From Candidatus Latescibacterota bacterium (GTDB taxonomy: Bacteria > JAAXHH01), in assembly GCA_022823465.1 (NCBI GenBank), contig JAJEHX010000045.1, forward strand, positions 1-64,000: DNA of 64,000 bases. The letters are read 5' to 3'. The notes under the pieces were generated by a model. That model worked only from the letters and a program-made list of their open reading frames with translations. It was not told the DNA's origin and searched no databases. Shown here in pieces: positions 32,920 through 41,581 of this stretch (position 1 is the first letter of the stretch; each line of letters opens with the position of its first letter). Both the position numbers and the translations under genes were made by a program.

Positions 32920-33978
32920 TTGGTCGTGGACCCCATGATCCTGGAAGGCGCCATCGCCCTGGTCAAAATCGGCATCCTGCTGGGCGTGGTATTCACCTCC
33001 GTCGCCTACCTCACCTTCATGGAACGCCGGGTGAGCGCCCTGATACAGGATCGGCTCGGCCCCAACCGCGTCGGCCCCATGGGCCTGCTGCAGCCGCTGG
33101 CCGACGGCATCAAATTCATGTGGAAGGAAGAGTTCATACCGGCGAACGCCGATCGTGTCCTCTTCGCCATAGCGCCGGTCATGATCCTCGTACCGGCACT
33201 GCTGATCTTCGCCGTGATTCCCGCGGGCGGCGAAGTGACCATCCCCGCTTTCACGCTCTTCGGACTGCAAATCCAGGAAACCACGACCACGCTGCAGATC
33301 ATCGATCTGAACGTCGGGATCCTGTATGTCCTCGGCATGACCTCCATCGCCGTGTACGGGATCGCCCTGGGCGGATGGAGCGCCAACAACAAGTTCACCC
33401 TGCTGGGCGGGATCCGCTCGTCGGCGCAGATGATCAGCTACGAACTCTCGCTGGGCCTGTCGATCGTCGGTATCCTCATGCTCACGGGATCGTTGCAGAT
33501 GAGTCAGATCGTCGCGGCGCAGGACGGGTTCCTCGACTGGTTCATCTTCCGCCAGCCGCTGGCCTTCCTGATTTTCGTCATCGCGGCCTTCGCCGAGAAC
33601 AACCGGCTGCCCTTCGACCTGGTCGAATGCGAGCAGGAACTCGTCGGCGGCTTCCATACGGAATACAGCAGCATGCGTTTCTCCATGTTCATGATCGCGG
33701 AGTACGCCAGCATGATCGCGGCATCCGCCCTGATGGCGACCCTCTTCTTCGGGGGATGGCACATGCCCTTCGAAGACCTGGTCGGTCCGGGCCTGGTGAC
33801 CCTCTACCAGGTGGCCGGGTTCCTGCTCAAGACGGCTTTCTTCCTTTTCGTCTATATCTGGGTGAGGTGGTCGCTGCCCCGGTTCCGGTACGACCAGTTG
33901 ATGGCGATCGGATGGAAGGTGCTGCTGCCGCTGGCCCTGTTGAACGTCGTAATCACCGGTATCTGGATGCTGGTCTGA
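32920..33978 (+). CDS. nuoH: NADH-quinone oxidoreductase subunit H
   Basis: The 352-aa membrane protein has eight hydrophobic helices and the family signatures RRVSALIQDRLGPNRVGPMG (cited part: ERRVSALIQDRLGPNRVG) and FAENNRLPFDLVECEQELVG, which line the quinone tunnel entry. A TTG at 32920 is chosen because GGGAGG stands eight bases upstream; an ATG at 32935 would drop five residues. Gap to nuoG is four bases. Confidence 0.95.
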   Translation: MVVDPMILEGAIALVKIGILLGVVFTSVAYLTFMERRVSALIQDRLGPNRVGPMGLLQPLADGIKFMWKEEFIPANADRVLFAIAPVMILVPALLIFAVIPAGGEVTIPAFTLFGLQIQETTTTLQIIDLNVGILYVLGMTSIAVYGIALGGWSANNKFTLLGGIRSSAQMISYELSLGLSIVGILMLTGSLQMSQIVAAQDGFLDWFIFRQPLAFLIFVIAAFAENNRLPFDLVECEQELVGGFHTEYSSMRFSMFMIAEYASMIAASALMATLFFGGWHMPFEDLVGPGLVTLYQVAGFLLKTAFFLFVYIWVRWSLPRFRYDQLMAIGWKVLLPLALLNVVITGIWMLV

Positions 33979-33994
33979 TACGGGAGTGTGATCC

Positions 33995-34573
33995 ATGGCA
34001 ATCGTCGTCGAAGCGCGCAAGATGACCCTGGCGGAAAGGCTCTACCTTCCGGCGGTAATCAAGGGCATGCTCCTGACCCTCGCGCACCTCTTCAAAAAGA
34101 AGGTTACGATGCAGTACCCGGAGGTGCAGAAGATCCTGCCGCCCGGTTACCGGGGCGCCCACCGGCTCAACAAGGACGAGCAGGACCGGATCAAGTGCGT
34201 GGCCTGCGAAATGTGCGCCGTGGCCTGTCCCGCCGACTGCATCACCATAGAAGGCATGGAAACCGAGTGGAGCGACCGGGAGAAGATCCCCCGCACCTTC
34301 CAGATCGACATGCTCCGGTGCATTTTCTGCGGCATGTGCGTCGAGGCCTGTCCCGAGGACGCCATTGACATGACGGACAATATCGAACTCGTAGCCACGA
34401 CGCGGGAAGAGATGATCTGGGACAGGGAACGCCTGTTGAAGAACTTCGACGAGACCAGGGACCAGCAGGGCACGCTGGGCCAGGTGCTAAGAAAGAGCCG
34501 TAAGCCTTTTACACGCCCCAGGGGAGATCAGCTTCCCGGTCCGCCCAGTCCGGGCGGATCAGGCGGTCATTGA
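33995..34573 (+). CDS. nuoI: NADH-quinone oxidoreductase subunit I
   Basis: The 192-aa subunit holds two 8-Fe ferredoxin motifs, CVACEMCAVACP and CIFCGMCVEACP, binding clusters N6a and N6b that link NuoG to NuoB. The C-terminus extends beyond the usual end into RPRGDQLPGPPSPGGSGGH, a Gly/Pro-rich tail resembling the Gly-Pro-X tracts elsewhere in this window. Starts at an ATG 16 bases after nuoH. Confidence 0.95.
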   Translation: MAIVVEARKMTLAERLYLPAVIKGMLLTLAHLFKKKVTMQYPEVQKILPPGYRGAHRLNKDEQDRIKCVACEMCAVACPADCITIEGMETEWSDREKIPRTFQIDMLRCIFCGMCVEACPEDAIDMTDNIELVATTREEMIWDRERLLKNFDETRDQQGTLGQVLRKSRKPFTRPRGDQLPGPPSPGGSGGH

Positions 34574-34601
34574 AAGGCCGCGGCAAAACCCGACGAGACC
34601 T

Positions 34602-35117
34602 ATGGAACTCTACTTCTTCCTGTTTTTTGCCGTTGTAGCCGTCGCGAGCAGCGTGGCGATGATCCTGCAGCGCAATCCGATCTACTGCGTGCTGCTGCTC
34701 ATCATGGTCATGATATCCATCGCCGGCCTGTACCTGATGCTGGACGCCCAGTTCGTCGCAATCATTCAGGTCGTCGTGTACGCCGGCGCCATCATGGTCC
34801 TGTTTCTCTTCGTCATCATGCTGCTGAACCTGAGTCGCGAGGAAGGCGGGGCGTTCCGGATCCAGAAACCGCTGGCCGTCCTTCTGACCGTTCTCCTGTT
34901 CCTGCCCGTGGCGGCCATGGTGATGTCCTACGCGGGCGGAGGAACGACGCCTTCGGCGGATGGCGGACAGACAGGGTTCGGCGAGGTGGAACAGATCGGA
35001 TCTTTACTTTTCACGAAGTACCTGCTGCCCGTTGAGATCGCGGCCGTACTCCTGTTGATCGCCATCGTGGGCGCCGTGGTGCTGACCCGCAAGGGCACGG
35101 TTTCCGTGGACGATTGA
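34602..35117 (+). CDS. nuoJ: NADH-quinone oxidoreductase subunit J
   Basis: The 171-aa membrane protein has five hydrophobic helices and the conserved third-helix FVAIIQVVVYAGAIMVLFLFVIMLLNL, cited by VVVYAGAIMVLFLFVI. Its helix 3 pi-bulge is part of the coupling machinery. The C-terminal loop before the last helix is Gly/Thr-rich and variable. Located between nuoI and nuoK as usual. Confidence 0.94.
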   Translation: MELYFFLFFAVVAVASSVAMILQRNPIYCVLLLIMVMISIAGLYLMLDAQFVAIIQVVVYAGAIMVLFLFVIMLLNLSREEGGAFRIQKPLAVLLTVLLFLPVAAMVMSYAGGGTTPSADGGQTGFGEVEQIGSLLFTKYLLPVEIAAVLLLIAIVGAVVLTRKGTVSVDD

Positions 35118-35147
35118 GAAACTGGTTTTGCTGGAATCGACCGACCC

Positions 35148-35450
35148 ATGATCCCTGTAACCTACTATCTGATTCTGAGCGCGGCGCTCTTCCTGGTGGG
35201 CGCGACCGGCGTGCTGGTCCGGCGAAACGCCATTATCGTGCTCATGAGCATAGAATTGATGCTCAACGGGGCCAATCTGTCCTTCGTGGCCTTCGCCCGG
35301 CAGTTCGGCATGGCCGACGGCCACATATACGTGTTCCTGGTGATTACCGTGGCGGCCGCGGAAGTGGCGATCGGCCTGGCCCTGGTGATCCTTCTGTTCC
35401 GCAACCGCGGGACAGTCAACATTGACGAGGTCCGTTCCCTGCGCTGGTAG
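35148..35450 (+). CDS. nuoK: NADH-quinone oxidoreductase subunit K
   Basis: The 100-aa subunit has three membrane helices and conserved acidic residues within them: the Glu in [17 protein letters not shown] and a second in [20 protein letters not shown]. It belongs to the antiporter-like proton path. Ends [10 protein letters not shown], a standard NuoK tail. Confidence 0.95.
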   Translation: MIPVTYYLILSAALFLVGATGVLVRRNAIIVLMSIELMLNGANLSFVAFARQFGMADGHIYVFLVITVAAAEVAIGLALVILLFRNRGTVNIDEVRSLRW

Positions 35451-35474
35451 CCGGCCGGGCCCTTCGAGAGCAAC

Positions 35475-37400
35475 ATGACCGATACCTTCAGTTACGTCTG
35501 GCTGATCCCGCTCCTGCCCCTGCTGGGCGCCTTCATCAACGTATTCTGCAACCGGAACCCCAGGGTGTCCGGGATGATCGCCTGCGCCGCGGTGGCCGTT
35601 TCCTTCCTGCTCGTGCTGGCCGTCTTCTTCCAGCTCATCGGGCTGCCGGCCGGGGAACGCAGCGTCGACGTGGTCGTCTATTCGTGGATTACTGCGGGTA
35701 CCTTCGCGGTGGACGTGGCCTTCCTGATCGATCCGCTTTCGACGGTCATGATGCTGGTCGTGACGGGCGTCGGGTTGCTGATCCACGTCTATTCCATCGG
35801 ATACATGGGCAAGGATACCTGCTGCGTCCGGTATTTCTCCTACCTGAATCTGTTCATGTTCGCCATGCTCATCCTCGTGATGGGCAACAATTTCCTGCTG
35901 ATGTTCGTCGGCTGGGAAGGGGTCGGACTCTGTTCCTACCTGCTGATCGGATTCTGGTGCGAAAGGCAGTCCGCGGCAAACGCGGGCATGAAGGCCTTCG
36001 TGGTGAACCGTATCGGCGATTTCGCCTTCATCCTCGGCCTGCTCCTGATCTTCCTGTACGCCGGATCGCTCACTTACGCCGACGTGTTCGCGACGGACCC
36101 GGCCGTACTCGCGCCGGTCATCACGGCGATTACCCTGCTGCTCTTCATCGGAGCCATGGGCAAGTCCGCCCAGGTGCCCCTTCACGTCTGGCTGCCGGAC
36201 GCCATGGAAGGCCCCACGCCGGTCAGCGCGCTGATCCACGCGGCCACCATGGTGACTGCGGGCGTGTACATGGTGGCCCGTTGTCACGCGCTCTTCGTGC
36301 AGTCCGCCACGGCCATGACCGTCGTAGCCGTCATCGGCGCGGTCACGGCTATTTTCGCCGCGTACATCGCCCTGACCCAGTACGATATCAAGCGCGTCCT
36401 GGCCTATTCCACCGTGAGCCAGCTGGGGTACATGTTCCTGGCCTGCGGCGTCGGCTATTTCACCGCGGGCATCTTCCACCTGGTCACCCACGCCTTCTTC
36501 AAGGCCCTGCTGTTCATGGGCGCGGGCAGCGTCATCCATGCGCTGGAGCATGCCCTGGAAGACGGCAGGGACCCACAGGACCTGCGGAACATGGGCGGCC
36601 TCGGCGGCCTCATGCCCGTGACCTACAAATCCATGCTGCTGGCGACCCTTGCCATCGCGGGGATCGCGCCCTTTGCCGGCTTCTTCAGCAAGGACCTGAT
36701 TCTCCTGGGCGCCTTCGTCAACGCCCCCGTGCTATGGGTGGTCGGACTGGCCACCGCGGTGATGACCGCCTTCTACATGTTCCGGCTGCTGTTCATGACC
36801 TTCGGCGGCAAGACGAGGCTGAACGCACAGGAAAGGGAGAAGGTACACGAGTCGTCCCGGGTCATGGTTATTCCGCTGGTCCTGCTGGCCATTCTGTCTA
36901 CCGTGGGCGGATTCATTGGCATTCCCCACGTGTTAGCGGACGGCATGGACCGATTCGGCGGATTCCTGGCCCCCGTGTTTTCCGGATTGCCGGAAGCGCC
37001 GGTTCCTTCATCGAGCGTCGAACTGACCCTGATGGTCCTGACCCTGCTTCTGGCCGGGGCCGGCATCTGGGGCGCGTATGCCGTCTACATCCGCGGCAAC
37101 GCGGTTCTCGATCGCCTGGTTCCCAGTGCGCTGTACACGCTTTCGCTGAGGAAGTTCTATGTCGACGAGATTTACGAGGCGCTGATCGTCGGACCGCTCA
37201 GGAAGATCGCCTGGGGTTTCTGGCGTATCGTGGATACCGCGATCATCGACGGGGGACTGACCCTGGCCGCCCTCACGGTGCGCGGCCTCGGGAACGTGAT
37301 CCGGTACACGCAAACGGGCGTCGTACAGAATTACGCGCTGATCATGGTCATCGGCGCGCTGGCGGTATTCGCCTATCTCACCGGGTACCTGGGACCGTAG
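35475..37400 (+). CDS. nuoL: NADH-quinone oxidoreductase subunit L
   Basis: The 641-aa proton-pumping subunit contains the antiporter core: GWEGVGLCSYLLIGFW with the key Glu, HVWLPDAMEGPTPVSALIH, KRVLAYSTVSQLGYMF with the key Lys, and a long C-terminal helix region. It has about 16 membrane helices, the normal size. The 735-codon frame on the same strand that overlaps it is a shadow. Confidence 0.96.
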   Translation: MTDTFSYVWLIPLLPLLGAFINVFCNRNPRVSGMIACAAVAVSFLLVLAVFFQLIGLPAGERSVDVVVYSWITAGTFAVDVAFLIDPLSTVMMLVVTGVGLLIHVYSIGYMGKDTCCVRYFSYLNLFMFAMLILVMGNNFLLMFVGWEGVGLCSYLLIGFWCERQSAANAGMKAFVVNRIGDFAFILGLLLIFLYAGSLTYADVFATDPAVLAPVITAITLLLFIGAMGKSAQVPLHVWLPDAMEGPTPVSALIHAATMVTAGVYMVARCHALFVQSATAMTVVAVIGAVTAIFAAYIALTQYDIKRVLAYSTVSQLGYMFLACGVGYFTAGIFHLVTHAFFKALLFMGAGSVIHALEHALEDGRDPQDLRNMGGLGGLMPVTYKSMLLATLAIAGIAPFAGFFSKDLILLGAFVNAPVLWVVGLATAVMTAFYMFRLLFMTFGGKTRLNAQEREKVHESSRVMVIPLVLLAILSTVGGFIGIPHVLADGMDRFGGFLAPVFSGLPEAPVPSSSVELTLMVLTLLLAGAGIWGAYAVYIRGNAVLDRLVPSALYTLSLRKFYVDEIYEALIVGPLRKIAWGFWRIVDTAIIDGGLTLAALTVRGLGNVIRYTQTGVVQNYALIMVIGALAVFAYLTGYLGP

Positions 37401-37424
37401 CCGCAGGATTCGAAGGTGTTCAAC

Positions 37425-38978
37425 ATGACCGATCTGCCCCTGTTGTCCCTCATCATCTGGCTGCCTGTACTCGGCGCGGTGCTCCTCCTCTTCGTCAAGG
37501 GGGACGCGGCCGCCAGGTGGGTTGGGTTCGGCGTCTCCGCCCTGGTACTCGTCCTCTTCGCGGTCTGCTTCAGCGCGTTCAGGGCCCATGTCGGCGATCC
37601 GCAGTTCGTGGAGCGCATGCCCTGGATCGAATCACTGGGCGTGTCCTATCATATCGGGGCGGACGGCATCAGCATCCTCCTCGCGGGGATCACCGCGCTC
37701 ATGTGGCCCCTGGCGCTGCTCGGCACCTGGACCATCGTAAGCGAGCGGGTCCGGGCCTACCAGGTTTTCATGCTGCTGATGGAAACCACCCTGATGGGCG
37801 TGTTCTTCTCCCTCGACCTGTTCCTGTTCTTCCTCTTCTGGGAAGGCATGCTGATCCCCATGTACTTTCTGATTGGCATCTGGGGCTATGAAAACAGTGC
37901 CCGGGCGGCCCTGAAGTTCTTCCTCTTCGCCGTATTCGGCAGCCTGCTCATGCTGGCCGCCGTCATCACGCTGGCCTTTCTCTATCACGAGGCCCATGGC
38001 GTCCTCACTTTCGAAATGGCCGCGCTGTATCAGCTCGCCATACCGCCGGAAGTACAGTTCTGGCTCGCCCTCGCCTTCATCGCCGCCTTCGCGGTAAAGG
38101 TGCCCATGGTGCCCTTTCATACGTGGCTGCCCGACGCCATCGTCCTCGCCGTGGTGCTCGTCAAGATGGCGGCCTACGGGTTCATACGCCTGACGCTCCC
38201 GCTGTTTCCCGATGCCCTGGCCGAACTGGCGCCCCTCATGTGCGCGGTGGCGGCGGCCGGGATCGTCTACGGCGCCCTGGTCGCCCTGGCGCAGTCGGAT
38301 ATCCGGAGGCTGATCGCCTATTCGACGATCAGTCACGCGGGGTTCGTCGTGCTTGGCGTGTTCGCCCTGAACCAGCACGGCATACAGGGCGCGGTCGTCC
38401 ACATCGTCAGCCTTGCGCTGTCCACGGGCGGACTTTTTCTGGCTGCGATGATGCTCGCGCAGCGCCGGGATACCTGGGACATGGAAGCCTACGGCGGGCT
38501 GTGGCATGTGATTCCCGTATTCTCCGCGTTCCTGCTCATATTCACCCTGGCCTCCGTAGGCCTTCCGGGCCTGAGCAATTTCGTCGGGGAGTTTCTCGTC
38601 CTGGTCGGCGTGTTTCAGAAAAACGCGCTGATCGCGGTCATCGCCGCCACCGGGATCATTCTGGCGGCCGCCTACATGCTGCGGATGTACCGGAAGGTCG
38701 TCTTCGGTCCTTTGAGCAAGGAAGAAAACAGGGGCATCAAGGATCTGTCGTTTCGGGAGACGGCCGTCCTCGCTTGCATGACGTTCTTCATCATCTGGAT
38801 CGGGGTGTATCCCAATCCATTGCTTCGGACCCTGGAGGCTTCGGTACAGAAGCTTCTGGTCCAGACCCATCGCCTGGCCGAGACTGCGCCGGCGGGCATG
38901 ACCCAAACATCGACCGAATCGGCGCTGCTGCCGGCGGGCCTGGACGCGGCCCGTGAAGCCGCCCAGGATACGCGATGA
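37425..38978 (+). CDS. nuoM: NADH-quinone oxidoreductase subunit M
   Basis: The 517-aa proton-pumping subunit has FLFFLFWEGMLIPMYFLIG with the key Glu, MVPFHTWLPDA, and DIRRLIAYSTISHAGFVVLG with the key Lys. The ATG at 37425 is preferred, with AAGGTG six bases upstream; a GTG at 37416 would add three residues. Its stop is part of a 17-bp duplication that continues into the nuoN start. Confidence 0.95.
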   Translation: MTDLPLLSLIIWLPVLGAVLLLFVKGDAAARWVGFGVSALVLVLFAVCFSAFRAHVGDPQFVERMPWIESLGVSYHIGADGISILLAGITALMWPLALLGTWTIVSERVRAYQVFMLLMETTLMGVFFSLDLFLFFLFWEGMLIPMYFLIGIWGYENSARAALKFFLFAVFGSLLMLAAVITLAFLYHEAHGVLTFEMAALYQLAIPPEVQFWLALAFIAAFAVKVPMVPFHTWLPDAIVLAVVLVKMAAYGFIRLTLPLFPDALAELAPLMCAVAAAGIVYGALVALAQSDIRRLIAYSTISHAGFVVLGVFALNQHGIQGAVVHIVSLALSTGGLFLAAMMLAQRRDTWDMEAYGGLWHVIPVFSAFLLIFTLASVGLPGLSNFVGEFLVLVGVFQKNALIAVIAATGIILAAAYMLRMYRKVVFGPLSKEENRGIKDLSFRETAVLACMTFFIIWIGVYPNPLLRTLEASVQKLLVQTHRLAETAPAGMTQTSTESALLPAGLDAAREAAQDTR

Positions 38979-38997
38979 ATCAGGATACGCGATGAAT
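38964..38997. repeat. 17-bp perfect tandem duplication spanning the nuoM stop and nuoN start
   Basis: CAGGATACGCGATGAAT occurs at 38964-38980 and 38981-38997. The first copy holds the nuoM TGA (38976-38978) overlapping an ATG (38975); the second holds the nuoN ATG (38992). The upstream ATG opens a six-codon frame (M-N-Q-D-T-R) whose TGA at 38993-38995 overlaps the nuoN ATG, giving two ATGA overlaps in a row. Each copy also carries an AGGA ribosome site. Confidence 0.95.
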
Positions 38998-40458
38998 ATG
39001 GCACTGCCCGCGATAAACCTCTACGCCGTGATGCCGCAGATCTTCCTCGTGTCCGCCGCGACCGTGGTCCTGATCATCGGCCTGTTCGAACGGTTTCGCA
39101 AGGGCATCCCCTACCTGAGCCTGCTGCTCCTGGCGGTCTCCGGCGTGTTTGCCGTGAACCAGCTGGGACAGGGGCCTGTCGCCTTCTCCGATACATCGCC
39201 CATGATGGTGATGGACGATTTCGGCCTGGTGGCCACCCTCGTGTTTATCGCCGGCGCCATGCTGACCGTACTGATCTCCGTCTCCTATGCCGAAGCACGT
39301 TCGATCGACCGCGGGGAATACTACGCGCTGTTGATCTACGCCGTATCGGGCATGAGCATGATGGCGGCGAGTACCGATCTCTTCTCCTTCTTCCTGGGCC
39401 TGGAAGTGCTCTCCATTTCGCTCTATGTGCTGATCGGTTTCGAACAGCGGGAAGCCGGTTCGAACGAAGGCGCGCTCAAGTACTTCCTGCTGGGCGCCTT
39501 CGCCAGCGGGTTCATACTCTACGGCATGGCCCTGCTCTACGGCGCCAGCGGCAGCACGGAGTACGACGTTATAGCGCGTACCCTGGCCGGGGAGCGAAGC
39601 GACGCCGTGAATCTCCTGCTGCTCGGCGGACTGGGCCTGCTCCTGGTCGGCATCGGATTCAAGATCTCCATGGTGCCCTTTCACGCCTGGACGCCGGACG
39701 TGTACCAGGGCGCTCCGACCCCTGTCGCCGCCTTTCTGTCCACCGGTTCCAAGGCCGCCGCCTTCGTGGTGTTGATACGGCTGCTCGGCTCGGTCTTTCC
39801 CGGACTCCAGATGGAATGGGTCCCACTGATCTCGGTGCTGGCCATACTCACGATTGCCGTCGGCAACGTCGTGGCGCTGGTACAGACCAACCTGAAACGG
39901 CTGCTGGCCTATTCGAGCATCGCCCACGCCGGTTACATGCTCCTGCCGTTCATGTCGAACAGCCAGGATGGGAGCGCGAGCATCGTATTCTACCTGATTG
40001 TATACACGGCGATGAACCTGGGCGCCTTCGGTGTGCTGGCCGTACTTGCCGCCCGCGGGGCTTCCTGCGCGACCCTGGACGACCTGGCCGGCCTGGGCAG
40101 CCGTCAGCCCCTTCTCGCCGCGGTTATGGCCGTGGTGATGTTTTCCCTGGCCGGCATACCGCCCACGGCCGGGTTCATGGCCAAGTTCTACCTCTTCAGC
40201 GCGGTGGTGACCGGGGGATATATAGAGCTGGCCGTGATCGGCCTGCTGTTCAGCGGCGTATCGCTATACTATTATCTCCGCGTCGTGCTCTGGATGTACA
40301 TGCGGCCCGCGACCGAAGCGCCTGCCGGTGCGACCGGGCGTCTGTCCTTCAGCGGCATGACCGCGCTATGCCTCTCCGCCCTGGCGATCCTGGCCGTGGG
40401 CGTTTTCCCCTCTGAATTGCTTCAACTGGCCGAACGGGCGGTCATGACGCTGCCGTAA
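38992..40458 (+). CDS. nuoN: NADH-quinone oxidoreductase subunit N
   Basis: The 488-aa proton-pumping subunit has FFLGLEVLSISLYVLIGF with the key Glu, MVPFHAWTPDVYQGAPTP and NLKRLLAYSSIAHAGYML with the key Lys, and about 14 membrane helices. The ATG at 38992 is chosen since the longer frame from 38953 only reads back through the end of nuoM. It closes the operon; the next gene has its own candidate promoter. Confidence 0.95.
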   Translation: MNMALPAINLYAVMPQIFLVSAATVVLIIGLFERFRKGIPYLSLLLLAVSGVFAVNQLGQGPVAFSDTSPMMVMDDFGLVATLVFIAGAMLTVLISVSYAEARSIDRGEYYALLIYAVSGMSMMAASTDLFSFFLGLEVLSISLYVLIGFEQREAGSNEGALKYFLLGAFASGFILYGMALLYGASGSTEYDVIARTLAGERSDAVNLLLLGGLGLLLVGIGFKISMVPFHAWTPDVYQGAPTPVAAFLSTGSKAAAFVVLIRLLGSVFPGLQMEWVPLISVLAILTIAVGNVVALVQTNLKRLLAYSSIAHAGYMLLPFMSNSQDGSASIVFYLIVYTAMNLGAFGVLAVLAARGASCATLDDLAGLGSRQPLLAAVMAVVMFSLAGIPPTAGFMAKFYLFSAVVTGGYIELAVIGLLFSGVSLYYYLRVVLWMYMRPATEAPAGATGRLSFSGMTALCLSALAILAVGVFPSELLQLAERAVMTLP

Positions 40459-40508
40459 TCCGGCTCTTCCGCCATCCCCCACCCATACGCCCGAAACGGC
40501 GAATTGGG

Positions 40509-40539
40509 TTGACTTCCCGGCGATTTTGCGCCATATATT
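40509..40539 (+). promoter_or_regulatory. Candidate promoter for the polyprenyl synthase gene
   Basis: TTGACT at 40509-40514 and TATATT at 40534-40539, spacer 19 (18 with ATATAT). It lies 50 bases after the nuoN stop. If used, the ATG at 40541 would be nearly at the transcript start, so translation may begin at a later in-frame codon such as GTG 40553. Confidence 0.45.
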
Positions 40540-40540
40540 C

Positions 40541-41557
40541 ATGTATTTCAGCGTGCGGTACCGTACAGCCAACCGGGGGCCATTCATAGACTTCAGGACC
40601 ATCAGCGCGCCGGTACAGGGGCATCTCGACGAGTTTGAACGCAAGATCAGGGAGATATCCCGGTCCGACGTGGAAGTCATCAACCAGATCTGGTCCCACC
40701 TGGTCCGTACCAAGGGCAAGCGACTGAGACCCGCACTGGTATTCCTGTCCGCCTCGGCATACGGTTCGCCGTGCAGAGAGACCCTGCTGTCGGCATTCAT
40801 CATCGAACTCTGCCACACCGCCACGCTGATACACGATGACGTGGTGGACCGGGCTACGACCCGCCGGGGACTGCCTACGCTGAATTCCGTCTGGGACAAT
40901 CACGTCTCGGTGCTCATGGGCGACAACGTGATCGCCAGGGTGTTGACGCTGATCGCGAAACTGGACTGTTCGAGGATCACGTCGAAAATCGCGGAATGCG
41001 TCGAACGGCTTACAGAGGGTGAATTGCACCAGGCCATCCGCCGGTTCAACATCAAGACTTCCGAGACGGAGTACTATCGTATCATAAGCAACAAGACGTC
41101 TTCGCTCATCGCCTGCGGCTGCGACTCCGGGGCCTATCTTACCAGCCGTTCGGCCGAGACGGCCCGCCGGTTCGGCGCCTTCGGCGAGAAACTCGGCATG
41201 GCTTTCCAGATAACCGACGACATCCTGAATTTCACGGGAGACGAAGACGTCATCGGCAAACCGAGGGGTAACGATTTCCGGGAAGGCACGGTTACCCTTC
41301 CGCTGATCCATGCCCTTAGGAACGCTTCGACCGATGGACACGGTCGCGTGGAGCAAATGCTGAAAGAAGAATGGAGCGACCGCGTCTGCGATGAAATCGT
41401 CGATTTCGTACATGTCCATGACGGCATTCGTTACGCGAGGAGCAAGGCGCTGGAATACGCGGAAGAAGCCAAGGAGATCATCGCGGGCGAGCCGGAAAAC
41501 CCGGCGAAACATGCGTTGTTGAACATGGTGGATTATGCCATTGAACGGGATCGATGA
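40541..41557 (+). CDS. Polyprenyl (octaprenyl/nonaprenyl-type) diphosphate synthase
   Basis: The product, 338 aa from the ATG at 40541, has GKRLRPALVFLSA, the first Asp-rich motif DDVVDRATTRRG (Asp99-Asp103), and the second DDILNFTGD followed by GKPRGNDFREGTVTLPLIHAL. This is the trans-isoprenyl synthase family; the sequence resembles the long-chain quinone side-chain makers (IspB/HepT) more than short farnesyl synthases. It would condense IPP units to the tail of menaquinone or ubiquinone, matching the complex I operon upstream. The start is uncertain because of the promoter position. No nuoN terminator is seen, so read-through from nuo is possible. Confidence 0.85.
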   Translation: MYFSVRYRTANRGPFIDFRTISAPVQGHLDEFERKIREISRSDVEVINQIWSHLVRTKGKRLRPALVFLSASAYGSPCRETLLSAFIIELCHTATLIHDDVVDRATTRRGLPTLNSVWDNHVSVLMGDNVIARVLTLIAKLDCSRITSKIAECVERLTEGELHQAIRRFNIKTSETEYYRIISNKTSSLIACGCDSGAYLTSRSAETARRFGAFGEKLGMAFQITDDILNFTGDEDVIGKPRGNDFREGTVTLPLIHALRNASTDGHGRVEQMLKEEWSDRVCDEIVDFVHVHDGIRYARSKALEYAEEAKEIIAGEPENPAKHALLNMVDYAIERDR

Positions 41558-41581
41558 TGCATGAACGGGATCGATGATGCA
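41542..41581. repeat. 20-bp perfect tandem duplication at the polyprenyl synthase stop
   Basis: TGAACGGGATCGATGATGCA occurs at 41542-41561 and 41562-41581. The first copy contains the TGA stop (41555-41557), which overlaps an ATG at 41554 that opens a seven-codon frame ending in the second copy at 41575-41577. The second copy lies around the start of the next gene. Confidence 0.95.

Noticed and set aside
35684-37891. 735-codon plus-strand frame overlapping nuoL and nuoM
   Set aside because: Arg/His/Gly-rich shadow of the nuoL frame, no family motif; nuoL itself is intact.
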